From NCBI GenBank assembly GCA_934177995.1, contig CAKPPW010000020.1, positions 1-26,681 of the forward strand: a DNA stretch of 26,681 nt, given 5' to 3'. This DNA comes from an uncultured Bacilli bacterium. GTDB taxonomy: Bacteria; Bacillota_I; Bacilli_A; RF39; UBA660. Below, one piece after another: positions 8,031 to 14,912 of this stretch. Numbering within the stretch: position 1 is the stretch's first letter; every line of letters begins with the position of its first letter. The position numbers and the translations under genes are program-made. The notes below the pieces were generated by a model that saw only the letters and a list, made by a program, of their open reading frames with translations, had not been told where the DNA came from and did no database searches.

Positions 8031-8031
8031 C

Positions 8032-8068
8032 AAAAAAAATTGTCAACAAATCTTTCTTTGCCGACAAT
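8032..8068 (-). terminator. Terminator of the ten-tRNA operon
   Basis: On the minus strand ATTGTCGGCAAA - GAAAGA - TTTGTTGACAAT, a 12-bp stem with two G-U pairs, followed by T8. It is about 50 nt beyond tRNA-Phe. Confidence 0.9.
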
Positions 8069-8116
8069 CTGACAAGAAACCAAGAGTTTCTTTTTATTTA
8101 AAGTTTAATTCTTCTA

Positions 8117-8192
8117 TGGTGGTTCCAGGTGGAATCGAACCACCGACACAAGGATTTTCAGTCCTTTGCTCTACCGACTGAGCTATGAAACC
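8117..8192 (-). tRNA. tRNA-Phe(GAA)
   Basis: Acceptor GGTTTCA/TGGAACC, D-arm AGCTCAGTCGGTAGAGC, loop CTGAAAA, T-arm GGTTCGATTCC, CCA encoded. Last gene of the cluster. Confidence 0.97.
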
Positions 8193-8198
8193 AAATAA

Positions 8199-8275
8199 TG
8201 GCGGTTCCGACGGGGCTCGAACCCGCGATCTTCTGCGTGACAGGCAGACGTGTTAACCAGCTGCACCACGGAACC
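8199..8275 (-). tRNA. tRNA-Asp(GTC)
   Basis: Acceptor GGTTCCG/CGGAACC, anticodon loop CTGTCAC, T-arm GGGTTCGAGCCC, discriminator G, CCA encoded. Confidence 0.97.
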
Positions 8276-8276
8276 A

Positions 8277-8352
8277 TGGTTGCGGGAGGAGGACTCGAAC
8301 CTCCGACCTCTGGGTTATGAGCCCAACGAGCTACCAACTGCTCCATCCCGCG
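8277..8352 (-). tRNA. Initiator tRNA-fMet(CAT)
   Basis: It begins CGCGGG with an unpaired C1/A72, and the anticodon stem has three G-C pairs (GGG CTCATAA CCC). Both are initiator hallmarks that separate it from elongator Met and Ile2. One base separates it from tRNA-Asp. Confidence 0.95.
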
Positions 8353-8372
8353 ATATAACAAAATAATAAAAA

Positions 8373-8465
8373 TGGCGGAGGAAAAGGGATTCGAACCCCT
8401 GCGCCGCTTGCGCGACCTCCCGGTTTTCAAGACCGGTCCCTTCAACCAGACTTGGGTATTCCTCC
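8373..8465 (-). tRNA. tRNA-Ser(TGA)
   Basis: Class II tRNA with long variable arm (GTCGCGCAAGCGGC), loop CTTGAAA, discriminator G, CCA encoded. Confidence 0.96.
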
Positions 8466-8472
8466 AAATAAG

Positions 8473-8561
8473 TGGTGCCTAAGGCCGGACTTGAACCGGC
8501 ACGAAGTATGACCTTCGCAGGATTTTAAGTCCTGTGCGTCTACCAATTCCGCCACTCAGGC
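8473..8561 (-). tRNA. tRNA-Leu(TAA)
   Basis: Class II tRNA: acceptor GCCTGAG/CTTAGGC, loop CTTAAAA, variable arm GAAGGTCATACTTC, discriminator A, CCA encoded. Confidence 0.96.
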
Positions 8562-8567
8562 ACATCA

Positions 8568-8643
8568 TGGTGACCCGCATGAGATTCGAACTCATGACCC
8601 TTTGATTAAAAGTCAAATGCTCTACCGACTGAGCTAGCGGATC
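8568..8643 (-). tRNA. tRNA-Lys(TTT)
   Basis: Acceptor GATCCGC/GCGGGTC, loop CTTTTAA, T-arm GAGTTCGAATCTC, CCA encoded. Confidence 0.97.
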
Positions 8644-8656
8644 AAAAATATAAAAA

Positions 8657-8731
8657 TGGCTGCCTCGGTTAGATTCGAACTAACGCATGTCAGAGTCAAA
8701 GTCTGATGCCTTACCACTTGGCTACGAGGCA
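8657..8731 (-). tRNA. tRNA-Gln(TTG)
   Basis: Acceptor TGCCTCG/CGAGGCA, loop CTTTGAC, discriminator G, CCA encoded. Confidence 0.96.
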
Positions 8732-8740
8732 AAACTAAAG

Positions 8741-8824
8741 TGGTGGAGAGAGATGGATTCGAACCATCGAACCCGAAGGAACAGATTTACAGTCTGTCGC
8801 GTTTAGCCACTTCGCTACCTCTCC
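8741..8824 (-). tRNA. tRNA-Tyr(GTA)
   Basis: Acceptor GGAGAGG/TCTCTCC, loop CTGTAAA, bacterial-type long variable arm, CCA encoded. Confidence 0.96.
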
Positions 8825-8841
8825 GACTATAAATAATAAAA

Positions 8842-8917
8842 TGGTGCCGAAACCAGGAATCGAACCCGGAACCTACTGATTACAAATCAGTTGCTCTACC
8901 TATTGAGCTATTTCGGC
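8842..8917 (-). tRNA. tRNA-Thr(TGT)
   Basis: Acceptor GCCGAAA/TTTCGGC, loop TTTGTAA, discriminator A, CCA encoded. Confidence 0.97.
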
Positions 8918-8924
8918 ATCTTAA

Positions 8925-9001
8925 TGGTGGGCGATATAGGACTCGAACCTATGACCCCCTGCTTGTAAGGCAGGTGCTCTAACCAACTGAGCTAATCGCC
9001 C
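8925..9001 (-). tRNA. tRNA-Val(TAC)
   Basis: Acceptor GGGCGAT/ATCGCCC, loop CTTACAA, CCA encoded. First gene of the cluster after the promoter. Confidence 0.97.
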
Positions 9002-9023
9002 AAGTAACCACTTGACGAAATTA

Positions 9024-9052
9024 AATATACCAATTTATTTAACGAATGTCAA
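9024..9052 (-). promoter_or_regulatory. Promoter of the ten-tRNA operon
   Basis: On the minus strand TTGACA (9052-9047), an exact 17-bp spacer, TATATT (9029-9024). It sits about 22 nt before tRNA-Val. It is close to consensus, as usual for stable RNA. Confidence 0.9.
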
Positions 9053-9070
9053 CACTTTTTCCGATTTTTA

Positions 9071-9412
9071 TTATATTTTTTTCTCTTTTAGTGATTTTTC
9101 TAGAAAAATAGCCAAATTTTTAAATCCTGATGGTGTTTCTTTTATCTTACTACCCCTATTTTTAGTAATACGATAATCAAGATTAATGGTACTTAATGAG
9201 TAGTGATTATCTTTTTCTTCTCTTACTATTCTCACTCTTATTAATTCACCAATAGTAGCATAATCATTAACATCTTTTATAAATTTGTTAGAGATTTCTG
9301 AAATATGAATTAAACCGCTTGTATTATTATCTAGCTGAACAAAAATTCCATACTCTTTAATACCAGTGACATAACCCAGTACAACAGAACCTATCTTGTA
9401 CTTTTCATGCAT
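9071..9412 (-). CDS. S1-domain RNA-binding protein, YugI/CvfD type
   Basis: About 113 aa. A single S1 fold fills residues 5-75: 'KIGSVVLGYVTGIKEYGIFVQLDNNTSGLIHISEIS', then 'IGELIRVRIV' and 'YSLSTINLDYR'. A basic tail of about 40 residues follows. One-domain S1 proteins of this size in Gram-positive bacteria (general stress protein 13, YugI, CvfD) associate with ribosomes or mRNA and act as post-transcriptional regulators. The ATG at 9412 follows GGTGAGAAG. A TGCTATAAT extended -10 (plus coordinates 9432-9437) drives it, divergent from the NifU-like gene. It is monocistronic; its end abuts the tRNA promoter. Confidence 0.88.
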   Translation of the reverse strand: MHEKYKIGSVVLGYVTGIKEYGIFVQLDNNTSGLIHISEISNKFIKDVNDYATIGELIRVRIVREEKDNHYSLSTINLDYRITKNRGSKIKETPSGFKNLAIFLEKSLKEKKI

Positions 9413-9431
9413 CACTTCTCACCACAAATAG

Positions 9432-9437
9432 ATTATA
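9432..9437 (-). promoter_or_regulatory. Extended -10 for the S1-domain gene
   Basis: Minus strand TGCTATAAT, about 20 nt before the start. A -35 near TTTCGT is poor. Confidence 0.5.
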
Positions 9438-9450
9438 GCATAATTTTCTC

Positions 9451-9479
9451 TTTACGAAAAGAAAAAATTTATTTATAAT
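9451..9479 (+). promoter_or_regulatory. Promoter of the NifU-like gene
   Basis: TTTACG, 17-bp spacer, TATAAT (9474-9479). The predicted start (about 9486) coincides with the GGTGAG ribosome site, so the 5' UTR would be only about 10 nt. Confidence 0.5.
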
Positions 9480-9495
9480 GTTCTTGGTGAGAAAA

Positions 9496-9741
9496 ATGAA
9501 TGATGAACAAATAGAAGCTAAAGTAAGAGAAATCATTGATGAGTTACGTCCTTTTCTAGTAAGTGATGGAGGAACTCTTGATTTTGTAAGTTATAAAGAT
9601 GGTATTGTCTATGTCAGTTTAGGTGGTGCTTGTGCCGATTGTGACTTTTTAGATGTTACTTTAAAAGACGGAATTGAACAAATGATAATGAACGAAATAG
9701 AAGAAGTTAAAGAAGTAAGAAATATTAATGAAGAAAATTAA
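9496..9741 (+). CDS. yutI: NifU-like Fe-S scaffold protein, YutI type
   Basis: 81 aa, a stand-alone NifU C-terminal domain. These proteins carry a labile [4Fe-4S] cluster on a CxxC and hand it to apo-proteins. Visible: the N-terminal helix 'IEAKVREIIDELRPFLVSDGG' with the family DGG, then 'VYVSLGGACADCDFLDVTLKDGIEQ' with the two cluster cysteines, and the 'EEVKEV' end. I chose the ATG at 9496 because GGTGAG is 5 nt before it; the ATG at 9478 has no SD. It is convergent with the yutH-like gene and overlaps its 3' end by 17 bp. In B. subtilis, yutI and yutH are also neighbours. Confidence 0.93.
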   Translation: MNDEQIEAKVREIIDELRPFLVSDGGTLDFVSYKDGIVYVSLGGACADCDFLDVTLKDGIEQMIMNEIEEVKEVRNINEEN

Positions 9742-10651
9742 AGTTTTCTAAGAAATCAATTTGAATTAAAAAACCACTTTCTCTTAAAAGATTATAAAGA
9801 TAAAATAAGAAGTCTTCATAATCTTTTATTTTGTCTAAAATACTAATTATTTTATCTTCGTTTACTATTCCATTTATAATATCTTCATAGCAATCAAAAT
9901 AGAAACTTGGAAACAGCACTCTAGCCATTAACAAATGTCTTTGATAGGAACTATTTACACTAAGTAATAGTTTTTTTATTTGTCCATCTTGATAGCCATA
10001 GAAAAATAAATCTTTTAAATATTCACTTATATCTCTTACTTTATAATCTATAATAAGGGATAATGGATTATAAAAGTTATTTAAATCATCATTTAGATTA
10101 ATTCTCTTATGACAGATAGTTAAGTTATCTTTACTACTCTTTTTTATAGATCTATTAACTTCATTTAAATAACTAATAGCTACTTCAGCATAGCCAATAA
10201 AGTAGTCAATACTATTATATAATAAAGGATATTTATCTTTGATATATGGTTTTTGATATTCAAAGTAATCTATTTTTCTACACCATAAATTATACCAGTC
10301 ACTTCTATTAAGTATTGGATAATTATTATAATTAATATAAGTATCTTTCATTAAATCTTCTACTATTACCTTTCTATTAAGAAAGCTGTAACAAACAAGA
10401 ATATAGTTTTTACCATCTATTAGTGACGAATAGCTATTAAAAACATTATCTATAATTAAGGATGGGTAATTATAATAAGCTAGTCTTTTACTTAAACTAA
10501 CTTGTTCTTTTATCTCTTGCTCCTGATTAGTCATTAAATAAAGAATATATAATTTATCATTTAAATAGAATTTATAATTTACGCCATCTTTAATAATTTC
10601 TACGGGATAAAGGTGATAATAATAATTAAGAAAGTTTTTAATTTTAATCAC
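9725..10651 (-). CDS. yutH: YutH/CotS-like spore coat-associated protein with kinase-like fold
   Basis: About 305 aa. The sequence is very divergent, but the C-terminal half has an aminoglycoside-phosphotransferase-like frame: CHKRINLNDD (about 180-189) where active kinases have HGDxxxxN, and LIIDYKVRDISEYLKDLF (about 199-215) where they have the IDF/D metal loop. The catalytic Asp after the His is Lys here, so an active kinase is doubtful. The length, the neighbour yutI and the yutD/yunB/sigG genes nearby support YutH. The start is odd: GTG at 10651 lies inside the AGAGGTG ribosome site, and the codon at proper spacing is ATT (10642). No in-frame ATG occurs until residue 40. It lies behind the terminator of the coiled-coil gene, so it should have its own promoter; CATAATAT at 10660-10667 (minus) is a possible mother-cell -10. 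Confidence 0.65.
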   Translation of the reverse strand: MIKIKNFLNYYYHLYPVEIIKDGVNYKFYLNDKLYILYLMTNQEQEIKEQVSLSKRLAYYNYPSLIIDNVFNSYSSLIDGKNYILVCYSFLNRKVIVEDLMKDTYINYNNYPILNRSDWYNLWCRKIDYFEYQKPYIKDKYPLLYNSIDYFIGYAEVAISYLNEVNRSIKKSSKDNLTICHKRINLNDDLNNFYNPLSLIIDYKVRDISEYLKDLFFYGYQDGQIKKLLLSVNSSYQRHLLMARVLFPSFYFDCYEDIINGIVNEDKIISILDKIKDYEDFLFYLYNLLRESGFLIQIDFLENFNFLH

Positions 10652-10675
10652 CTCTATTTAATATTATGAAACGCT

Positions 10676-10705
10676 ACAAAAAAAGAGTACTATTTTTAGT
10701 ACCCT
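10676..10705 (-). terminator. Terminator of the coiled-coil gene
   Basis: Minus strand GGGTACTA - AAAA - TAGTACTC, an 8-bp stem with one G-U, then T7. The stop codon of the coiled-coil gene touches the stem. Confidence 0.88.
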
Positions 10706-12440
10706 ATCTTCTTCTACTTGTCTTTTCATCTCCAACACCTTTTGGAGTTATAGCAACTAGAACATCATCATTTGATGCTGATGGACTAGTAAATCCAGCA
10801 AAAAAGTCATCTTGTTTTACATCAAAAGGTTCAGTTTGAGAATAAAGGTTTGTTGAAATCTCTGACATGCCCATAGATGTATTAAACATTTGTAATTGTC
10901 TTTTGGCTTCCTCTAACTTCTCTTTTTCTTTTTGTAAACTAGAATCAACTTTAGAAGTTTCAGATTGTAAAGCTGCACGCTCAGACTGAATCTTTTCTTT
11001 TTCTTCTGCTACTTTAGTTTGATTTTCTCTTTCAATTCTAAATGTTTCCTGATACTTTTTTGCTTCCTCTTCCTCTTCTAAAGCAGCTCTTCTGTTTTCT
11101 TCTATTTGTCTTTGATATTTCAAAGCTTTTTCTACTTTTTGATTCAATTCTTCAATTGCTTTTTGTTCTTCTCTTTTTCTTTCTATTTCCCTTTTCATCT
11201 CTTCAAGGGCTTTTTTACTCTCGGAAAGTTCATTTTCTTCTTGTTCACGTGCTTGCTTTTCAGCTTCATATTTCTTTTTTGCTTCTTCTTTAGCTTGACG
11301 TCTTCTTTCTATTTCATTGATTGACTCATCTAATTGAGCTCGTAAATCAACGACATCCGGAAATGATGTTTTGCCAGCTTCTATATATTCATCATTAGGC
11401 AAAGAGTTATTAAATACAACAAAATCCTTATTACTTTTTGTTAATCTATCTGTAAGACTAACTATATCACTATCTGCTAGTATATTATTCTTATTAGTAT
11501 CTTTATCATTACTATTTGCACTATTGTGTTCGGTACTAGAAATAACAGGGCTACTGCCAAAAATACTAGTATTATTTGTAAAACCAGAAAAAGCTGGTTT
11601 TCCACCGTTTAAAACTTCATCTAATTCTTCATTTTTAAGTGGCTTTGTATCTTTTTTCTCTTTTACTTTGCCATTATTAAGTACTTGTCCTAAACTTTCA
11701 TCATCTAATTTGCCGCGTGATTTTACCGGGCTAATATTATTAAAGAAATCATCTAATTTTTTTTCTTTATTTTCACTAAAAGTTGATTTTTTAACAATAT
11801 CATCTATTGCCTTCTCCCTTTCATCAATATCATTAGCATACTCTTCTATTTCTTTATCACCTGTATTACTTAGAGCTTCATATACTGCTTGTTTAATATT
11901 GTCTTGTTCTGCTTTAGAAATTTCAATATCTCTTTTAATAGGTTTTGGCATTCCTGCAAATTCAGTTTTAGCAGTAGAAAAAACATCATTCATTTGTTTA
12001 TAAGCGTCTACCATGTCAATCATAGTTTCTTGTCTATGTTTTTTTATTATACCATTAGCAACCAATATCTTGAAATTAGTACTAGGAATTTTTAAGCTTC
12101 GTCTGCCACGTCCCATTGCTCTTTTATAGTTTTTATCAAACAAAGCCATCTTTTCTTCTAACAAGTCTATATTAGAATCTAGCTGCTCCTTAAATATATT
12201 TTTATCATCAAGAGTCATATCAACGTTTCTTAATCCAACCTCAGCTAAATATCTTGCTTCCTTTGCCTGCTTTAACATATTATTTAAGAAATGTCTTTCT
12301 ATTTTACCTATAATCATAAAGGTTAAAGCTTGCAATTTAAGCTTTGTTGGAGAAGCTACTGCAACTGTTTCACTTGGACTATCAATAAGTTTTACGCCAA
12401 GTTCTTCCATCTCTTTTATTTTCTTTTCTTCTTCATTCAT
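10704..12440 (-). CDS. Large coiled-coil protein of unknown function, 578 aa
   Basis: I do not recognise a family. The ATG at 12440 follows the DUF1292 gene by 18 bp with a GGAGG site. Residues 30-155 form a conserved-looking helical domain (LKLQALTFMIIGKIERHFLNN, then a basic GRGRRSLKIPS near 110). Residues 155-355 are low-complexity, probably disordered, with two near copies of a short motif: DESLGQVLNNGK (247-258) and NEELDEVLNGGK (271-282). DDFF occurs twice (230 and 544). Residues 365-520 are a charged Glu/Lys/Arg/Gln coiled coil. The tail is acidic-aromatic and ends TSRRR. There is no signal peptide or membrane segment. A scaffold or adaptor is plausible from this architecture. Its place among spore genes suggests, but does not prove, a sporulation role. 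Confidence 0.85.
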   Translation of the reverse strand: MNEEEKKIKEMEELGVKLIDSPSETVAVASPTKLKLQALTFMIIGKIERHFLNNMLKQAKEARYLAEVGLRNVDMTLDDKNIFKEQLDSNIDLLEEKMALFDKNYKRAMGRGRRSLKIPSTNFKILVANGIIKKHRQETMIDMVDAYKQMNDVFSTAKTEFAGMPKPIKRDIEISKAEQDNIKQAVYEALSNTGDKEIEEYANDIDEREKAIDDIVKKSTFSENKEKKLDDFFNNISPVKSRGKLDDESLGQVLNNGKVKEKKDTKPLKNEELDEVLNGGKPAFSGFTNNTSIFGSSPVISSTEHNSANSNDKDTNKNNILADSDIVSLTDRLTKSNKDFVVFNNSLPNDEYIEAGKTSFPDVVDLRAQLDESINEIERRRQAKEEAKKKYEAEKQAREQEENELSESKKALEEMKREIERKREEQKAIEELNQKVEKALKYQRQIEENRRAALEEEEEAKKYQETFRIERENQTKVAEEKEKIQSERAALQSETSKVDSSLQKEKEKLEEAKRQLQMFNTSMGMSEISTNLYSQTEPFDVKQDDFFAGFTSPSASNDDVLVAITPKGVGDEKTSRRR

Positions 12441-12458
12441 AATTTATGCCTCCAACCA

Positions 12459-12719
12459 TTATTGAGATAATTTGCGTAATACGTCTTTTACCCTATTCCA
12501 CTCTTCTTCATTCTCTACTCCAAATAATTGTGGAGTTTCACCGTTTCTTTCAATACGAGATACATAAACAGTTACATTTCCGTTTGCATCTTTTTCATTT
12601 TTTGTATAAACTACATATTCTTTTTTTGTATCTTTAAATTCAAAAGCAATAACAACCTCTACTTCATCAATAGAACCGTCTTCTTGCACAATTGACATAA
12701 TTTTCTTGTCATTTTCCAT
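12459..12719 (-). CDS. DUF1292 family protein, YrzB type
   Basis: 86 aa. Fits DUF1292: an N-terminal acidic strand (SIVQEDGSIDEVEVVIAFEF), 'KEYVVYTKNEKDANGNVTVYVSRI' and a C-terminal helix 'ENEEEWNRVKDVLRKLSQ'. In Bacillota, YrzB often accompanies the yrzL-yrrK genes; here it leads a two-gene unit with the coiled-coil protein instead. The ATG at 12719 follows GGGAGGAAG. A TAGAAT -10 about 20 nt upstream is weak. Function unknown. Confidence 0.88.
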   Translation of the reverse strand: MENDKKIMSIVQEDGSIDEVEVVIAFEFKDTKKEYVVYTKNEKDANGNVTVYVSRIERNGETPQLFGVENEEEWNRVKDVLRKLSQ

Positions 12720-12762
12720 AGATATTCTTCCTCCCTTGCTATTCTACAACATAATATTACCA

Positions 12763-12796
12763 TAAAAAAACAAAAATAGAAAGTATTTTTTCTATT
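12763..12796 (-). terminator. Terminator after yutD
   Basis: Minus strand AATAGAAA - 6 nt - TTTCTATT, then TTTGTTTTTTT. It closes the PRC-barrel/yunB/yutD unit before the DUF1292 gene. Confidence 0.8.
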
Positions 12797-12803
12797 CTTG
12801 TAA

Positions 12804-13073
12804 CTAATTAACTTTTTTTAATAAAAAATAATGACATCCATAAGCACAATAATTTTTAATATAATTATCTAAACCTTTAATATCATTTATGGAATTCTTA
12901 TTTTTATTATTGCTATCACAATATCCCTTTAATCTTAATTTATCATAAGCAAAATCACCAAAAATATAGTCATAAGGCTCAAAATAATCTGTTATTAGGG
13001 AATCCACTAATTCTTTGTCAAAGTATTCACTCCCCCTAACTATCTCATATTTATTGTTAAAAAACTCTATCAT
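12804..13073 (-). CDS. yutD: YutD family protein (DUF1027)
   Basis: 89 aa. Family signature visible in order: 'KYEIVRGSEYFDKEL', 'FEPYDYIFGDFAYDKLRLKGYCDS' (the YDYIxGDxxYxxLRLKG core), and a C-terminal cysteine strand 'IKNYCAYGCHYFLLKK'. Function unknown; the family is widespread in Bacilli. The ATG at 13073 follows AGAGGAA and comes 25 bp after the yunB stop. Placement with yunB and the YutI/YutH-type genes repeats part of the B. subtilis yut-yun region, which strengthens the call. Confidence 0.88.
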   Translation of the reverse strand: MIEFFNNKYEIVRGSEYFDKELVDSLITDYFEPYDYIFGDFAYDKLRLKGYCDSNNKNKNSINDIKGLDNYIKNYCAYGCHYFLLKKVN

Positions 13074-13098
13074 ACAATTTCCTCTTTCTTATTATATT

Positions 13099-13833
13099 TT
13101 AACTTATATTAGAGTTTTTTTCTAGTCCTCCTTGATAGTATAGTGGTACTTTTCCTTGAATAAGTTCTGTAACAAGCGGTATATTGGATGATACTTTTAC
13201 TTCTTTAGAAGTATGAGGAAGAGTTATTTGCTCTGTTATCTCTACTATAATAAATAATTCAACTAAAGCATTATTAAAACCATAGGAGTTTACCTTTACC
13301 TCTAAATTGCTTTTAACACTTCCCACAAAAGAAAACCTAATTGGAATAGACATAGTAGTATTAATGAGTAGAGAGTTACCTGTTAGGCTTCCAACTGGTA
13401 TATCACAAACAATTCCATTTTTTAGATAGATGTAATTTTTTCCTTTAAGTCCATCAGATAATGAAATGTTTTTAGTATCTCCTCTTTCTAGTTCAAGTAA
13501 TCTATCAGTTGCTTCTTTATTTATCTTGTTTAAAATGGTATTAACTTCTTTTGAACTGTAATCAATAAATTCTATTTCTTTAGAATCATTCTTAACTATC
13601 TTATATAAGTCTTCTTTAGTAAAGTCATAGTTTCTAATTACATCGTTTAAAATAGCAGTTGCTACTCTTTTAGTTTCGATAGAGGCATAACTAGTTATTG
13701 AATCTTCTAAATGTTTACCAGCTTTAAAGATAATAATTATTGTTAATATAAAGGAAAAAAGAATAGTTCCTAATAAAAAAGAAAGAGGATTAGATTTCTT
13801 ACTTTTCTTTAAATGTAGTCTTCCATAGTTCAT
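13099..13833 (-). CDS. yunB: Sporulation protein YunB
   Basis: 244 aa. A short basic N-terminus and one membrane helix (about residues 17-40) are followed by an outer domain with the family marks 'YASIETKRVATAILNDVIRN', 'LLELERGD', 'CDIPVGSLTGNSLL', 'IPIRFSFVGSVKSNLEVKVNSYGFNNALVEL' and 'SNIPLVTELIQGKVPLYYQGG'. YunB is a mother-cell (sigma-E dependent) protein required for efficient spore formation in B. subtilis. Its ATG overlaps the TGA of the PRC-barrel gene (ATGA), so translation is coupled. The AT-rich Ser/Asn tail after YYQGG is short. Confidence 0.92.
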   Translation of the reverse strand: MNYGRLHLKKSKKSNPLSFLLGTILFSFILTIIIIFKAGKHLEDSITSYASIETKRVATAILNDVIRNYDFTKEDLYKIVKNDSKEIEFIDYSSKEVNTILNKINKEATDRLLELERGDTKNISLSDGLKGKNYIYLKNGIVCDIPVGSLTGNSLLINTTMSIPIRFSFVGSVKSNLEVKVNSYGFNNALVELFIIVEITEQITLPHTSKEVKVSSNIPLVTELIQGKVPLYYQGGLEKNSNIS

Positions 13834-14060
13834 TCTAATCGTACTAGGATAACATCTTCTCCTATCCTTTCAATATTCTTCCAAGATATTTCTTCTTCTA
13901 CCCCTCTATTCATAAAAGATAACATTTTCTTATTAGGTTCTACCACTAAAGAAACAATAGATCCACTAATTTGATCTATTTTAACATCAATTATATTGCC
14001 AACATTTCTACCATCCATGGTATTTACTATATCTTTATTTTGTAAATCTGATAATCTCAC
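13830..14060 (-). CDS. YlmC/YmxH family PRC-barrel protein
   Basis: About 76 aa. It begins MRLSDLQNKDIVNTMDGRNVGNIIDVKID, the standard opening of YlmC/YmxH sporulation-type PRC-barrel proteins, then 'SIVSLVVEP' and 'ISWKNIERIGEDVILV'. I take the GTG at 14060, because AGGTGA sits 5 nt before it and family members start MRLS; the upstream GTG at 14069 lies inside that ribosome site. It is the first gene of a unit with yunB and yutD, placed behind sigG but separated from it by a terminator. Confidence 0.92.
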   Translation of the reverse strand: MRLSDLQNKDIVNTMDGRNVGNIIDVKIDQISGSIVSLVVEPNKKMLSFMNRGVEEEISWKNIERIGEDVILVRLE

Positions 14061-14076
14061 TGTTATCACCTATTTA

Positions 14077-14105
14077 TTTTTATGTAAAAAAAAGAAATAC
14101 TATTC
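14077..14105 (-). promoter_or_regulatory. Candidate sigma-E promoter for the PRC-barrel/yunB/yutD unit
   Basis: Minus strand GAATAGT (14105-14099), 14-bp spacer, CATAAAAA (14084-14077). This resembles the sigma-E pattern KMATATT-N14-CATAYAHT at six of seven and about six of eight positions. It overlaps the sigG terminator. Known mother-cell control of yunB makes it plausible. Confidence 0.35.
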
Positions 14106-14118
14106 TATTTAAGTATTC
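14086..14118 (-). terminator. Terminator after sigG
   Basis: Minus strand GAATACT - loop - AGTATTTC (one bulged T), then T8. The sigG stop codon lies in the loop. Confidence 0.7.
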
Positions 14119-14878
14119 TCTTTAACTGTTTAACGGCATTTTTTTCAAGTCTTGATACTTGAGCCTGACTAATAGCTAAGTCTTCTGCTACTTCCATTTG
14201 GGTTTTACCAATAATAAATCTTTCTTCTAGTATTTGTTGACATCTATCAGATAACATAGTTATGGCATCATTAGTAGCTAGACGCTTTTCCATCTCACTC
14301 CCCGTTTGTCTTTTATCTTCTATTTGGTCATACAAATAGATAGTATCTCCCCCGTCACTATAGATAGGTTCAAACATAGAGACTGGATCTTTCAATGACT
14401 CTAGGGCATTCACTACATCATAAGTTGTACAATCTAGTTTTTTGCTTATCTCTTCACAAGATGGTTCCCTTCCATTAGTTAAGACATATTCTTCTTTATA
14501 TTTTAAGGCTTTATATGCTAAATCCTTAGTAGAACGACTTACTCTTATACTATTATTATCTCTTAAATAACGTCTAATCTCTCCAATAATCATCGGTACA
14601 GCATAGGTTGAAAACTTAACATTTTGTTCCAAATCAAAATTATCAATAGACTTAACAAGTCCAATACAACCAACTTGAAATAAATCATCTAAGTTCTCAT
14701 TATAATTTTTAAATCTTTTTAAAATACTTAAGACTAACTTTAAATTACCTTCTACCAAATCATTTCTAGCAAAAGGATTAGTTTTAATATTTTTAAAGAG
14801 TTCTGTCATTTCTTCACTAGTTAATACTTTTAAATTTCTTGTATCTACTCCACTAATTTCCACTTTATAGTTTGACAT
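14105..14878 (-). CDS. sigG: RNA polymerase sigma-G factor, forespore-specific
   Basis: 257 aa. It directs late forespore transcription after engulfment. The N-terminus KVEISGVDTRNLKVLTSEEM is the SigG-specific opening. Region 2 follows ('ARNDLVEGNLKLVLSILKRF', 'DDLFQVGCIGLVKSIDNFD', 'FSTYAVPMIIGEIRRYLRDNN'), then 'IRVSRSTKDLAYKAL', region 3, and region 4 with the helix-turn-helix 'GKTQMEVAEDLAISQAQVSRLEKNAVKQL'. SigF is shorter and lacks the ISGVDT start, so SigG is preferred. The usual upstream partners spoIIGA and sigE are absent; an RluD-type gene lies 43 bp upstream. The ATG at 14878 has AAAGGTGA, which is partly buried in a leader hairpin (see separate entries). Confidence 0.95.
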   Translation of the reverse strand: MSNYKVEISGVDTRNLKVLTSEEMTELFKNIKTNPFARNDLVEGNLKLVLSILKRFKNYNENLDDLFQVGCIGLVKSIDNFDLEQNVKFSTYAVPMIIGEIRRYLRDNNSIRVSRSTKDLAYKALKYKEEYVLTNGREPSCEEISKKLDCTTYDVVNALESLKDPVSMFEPIYSDGGDTIYLYDQIEDKRQTGSEMEKRLATNDAITMLSDRCQQILEERFIIGKTQMEVAEDLAISQAQVSRLEKNAVKQLKRILK

Positions 14879-14886
14879 TTTATCAC

Positions 14887-14912
14887 CTTTCTATCTCTAT
14901 AATGATAGAAAG
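14887..14912 (-). promoter_or_regulatory. SD-sequestering hairpin in the sigG leader
   Basis: Minus strand CTTTCTATC - ATTATAGA - GATAGAAAG, a perfect 9-bp stem with 8-nt loop. The 3' arm ends with AAAG of the AAAGGTGA ribosome site; TTAT/ATAA can extend it past a bulge. There is no T-run on this strand, so it is not a terminator for the upstream gene. A leader hairpin that lowers sigG translation has been described in B. subtilis. Confidence 0.65.

Noticed and set aside
7939..8181. 80-codon open frame on the plus strand
   Set aside because: No SD, crosses the tRNA terminator and enters tRNA-Phe; the C-terminal residues are antisense tRNA.
8158..8445. 95-codon open frame across four tRNA genes (minus)
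   Set aside because: It reads straight through tRNA-Phe, -Asp, -fMet and -Ser and has no ribosome site.
11371..12003. 210-codon open frame antisense to the coiled-coil gene
   Set aside because: No ribosome site; Ser/Leu/Phe-rich composition is the expected antisense of Lys/Glu codons.
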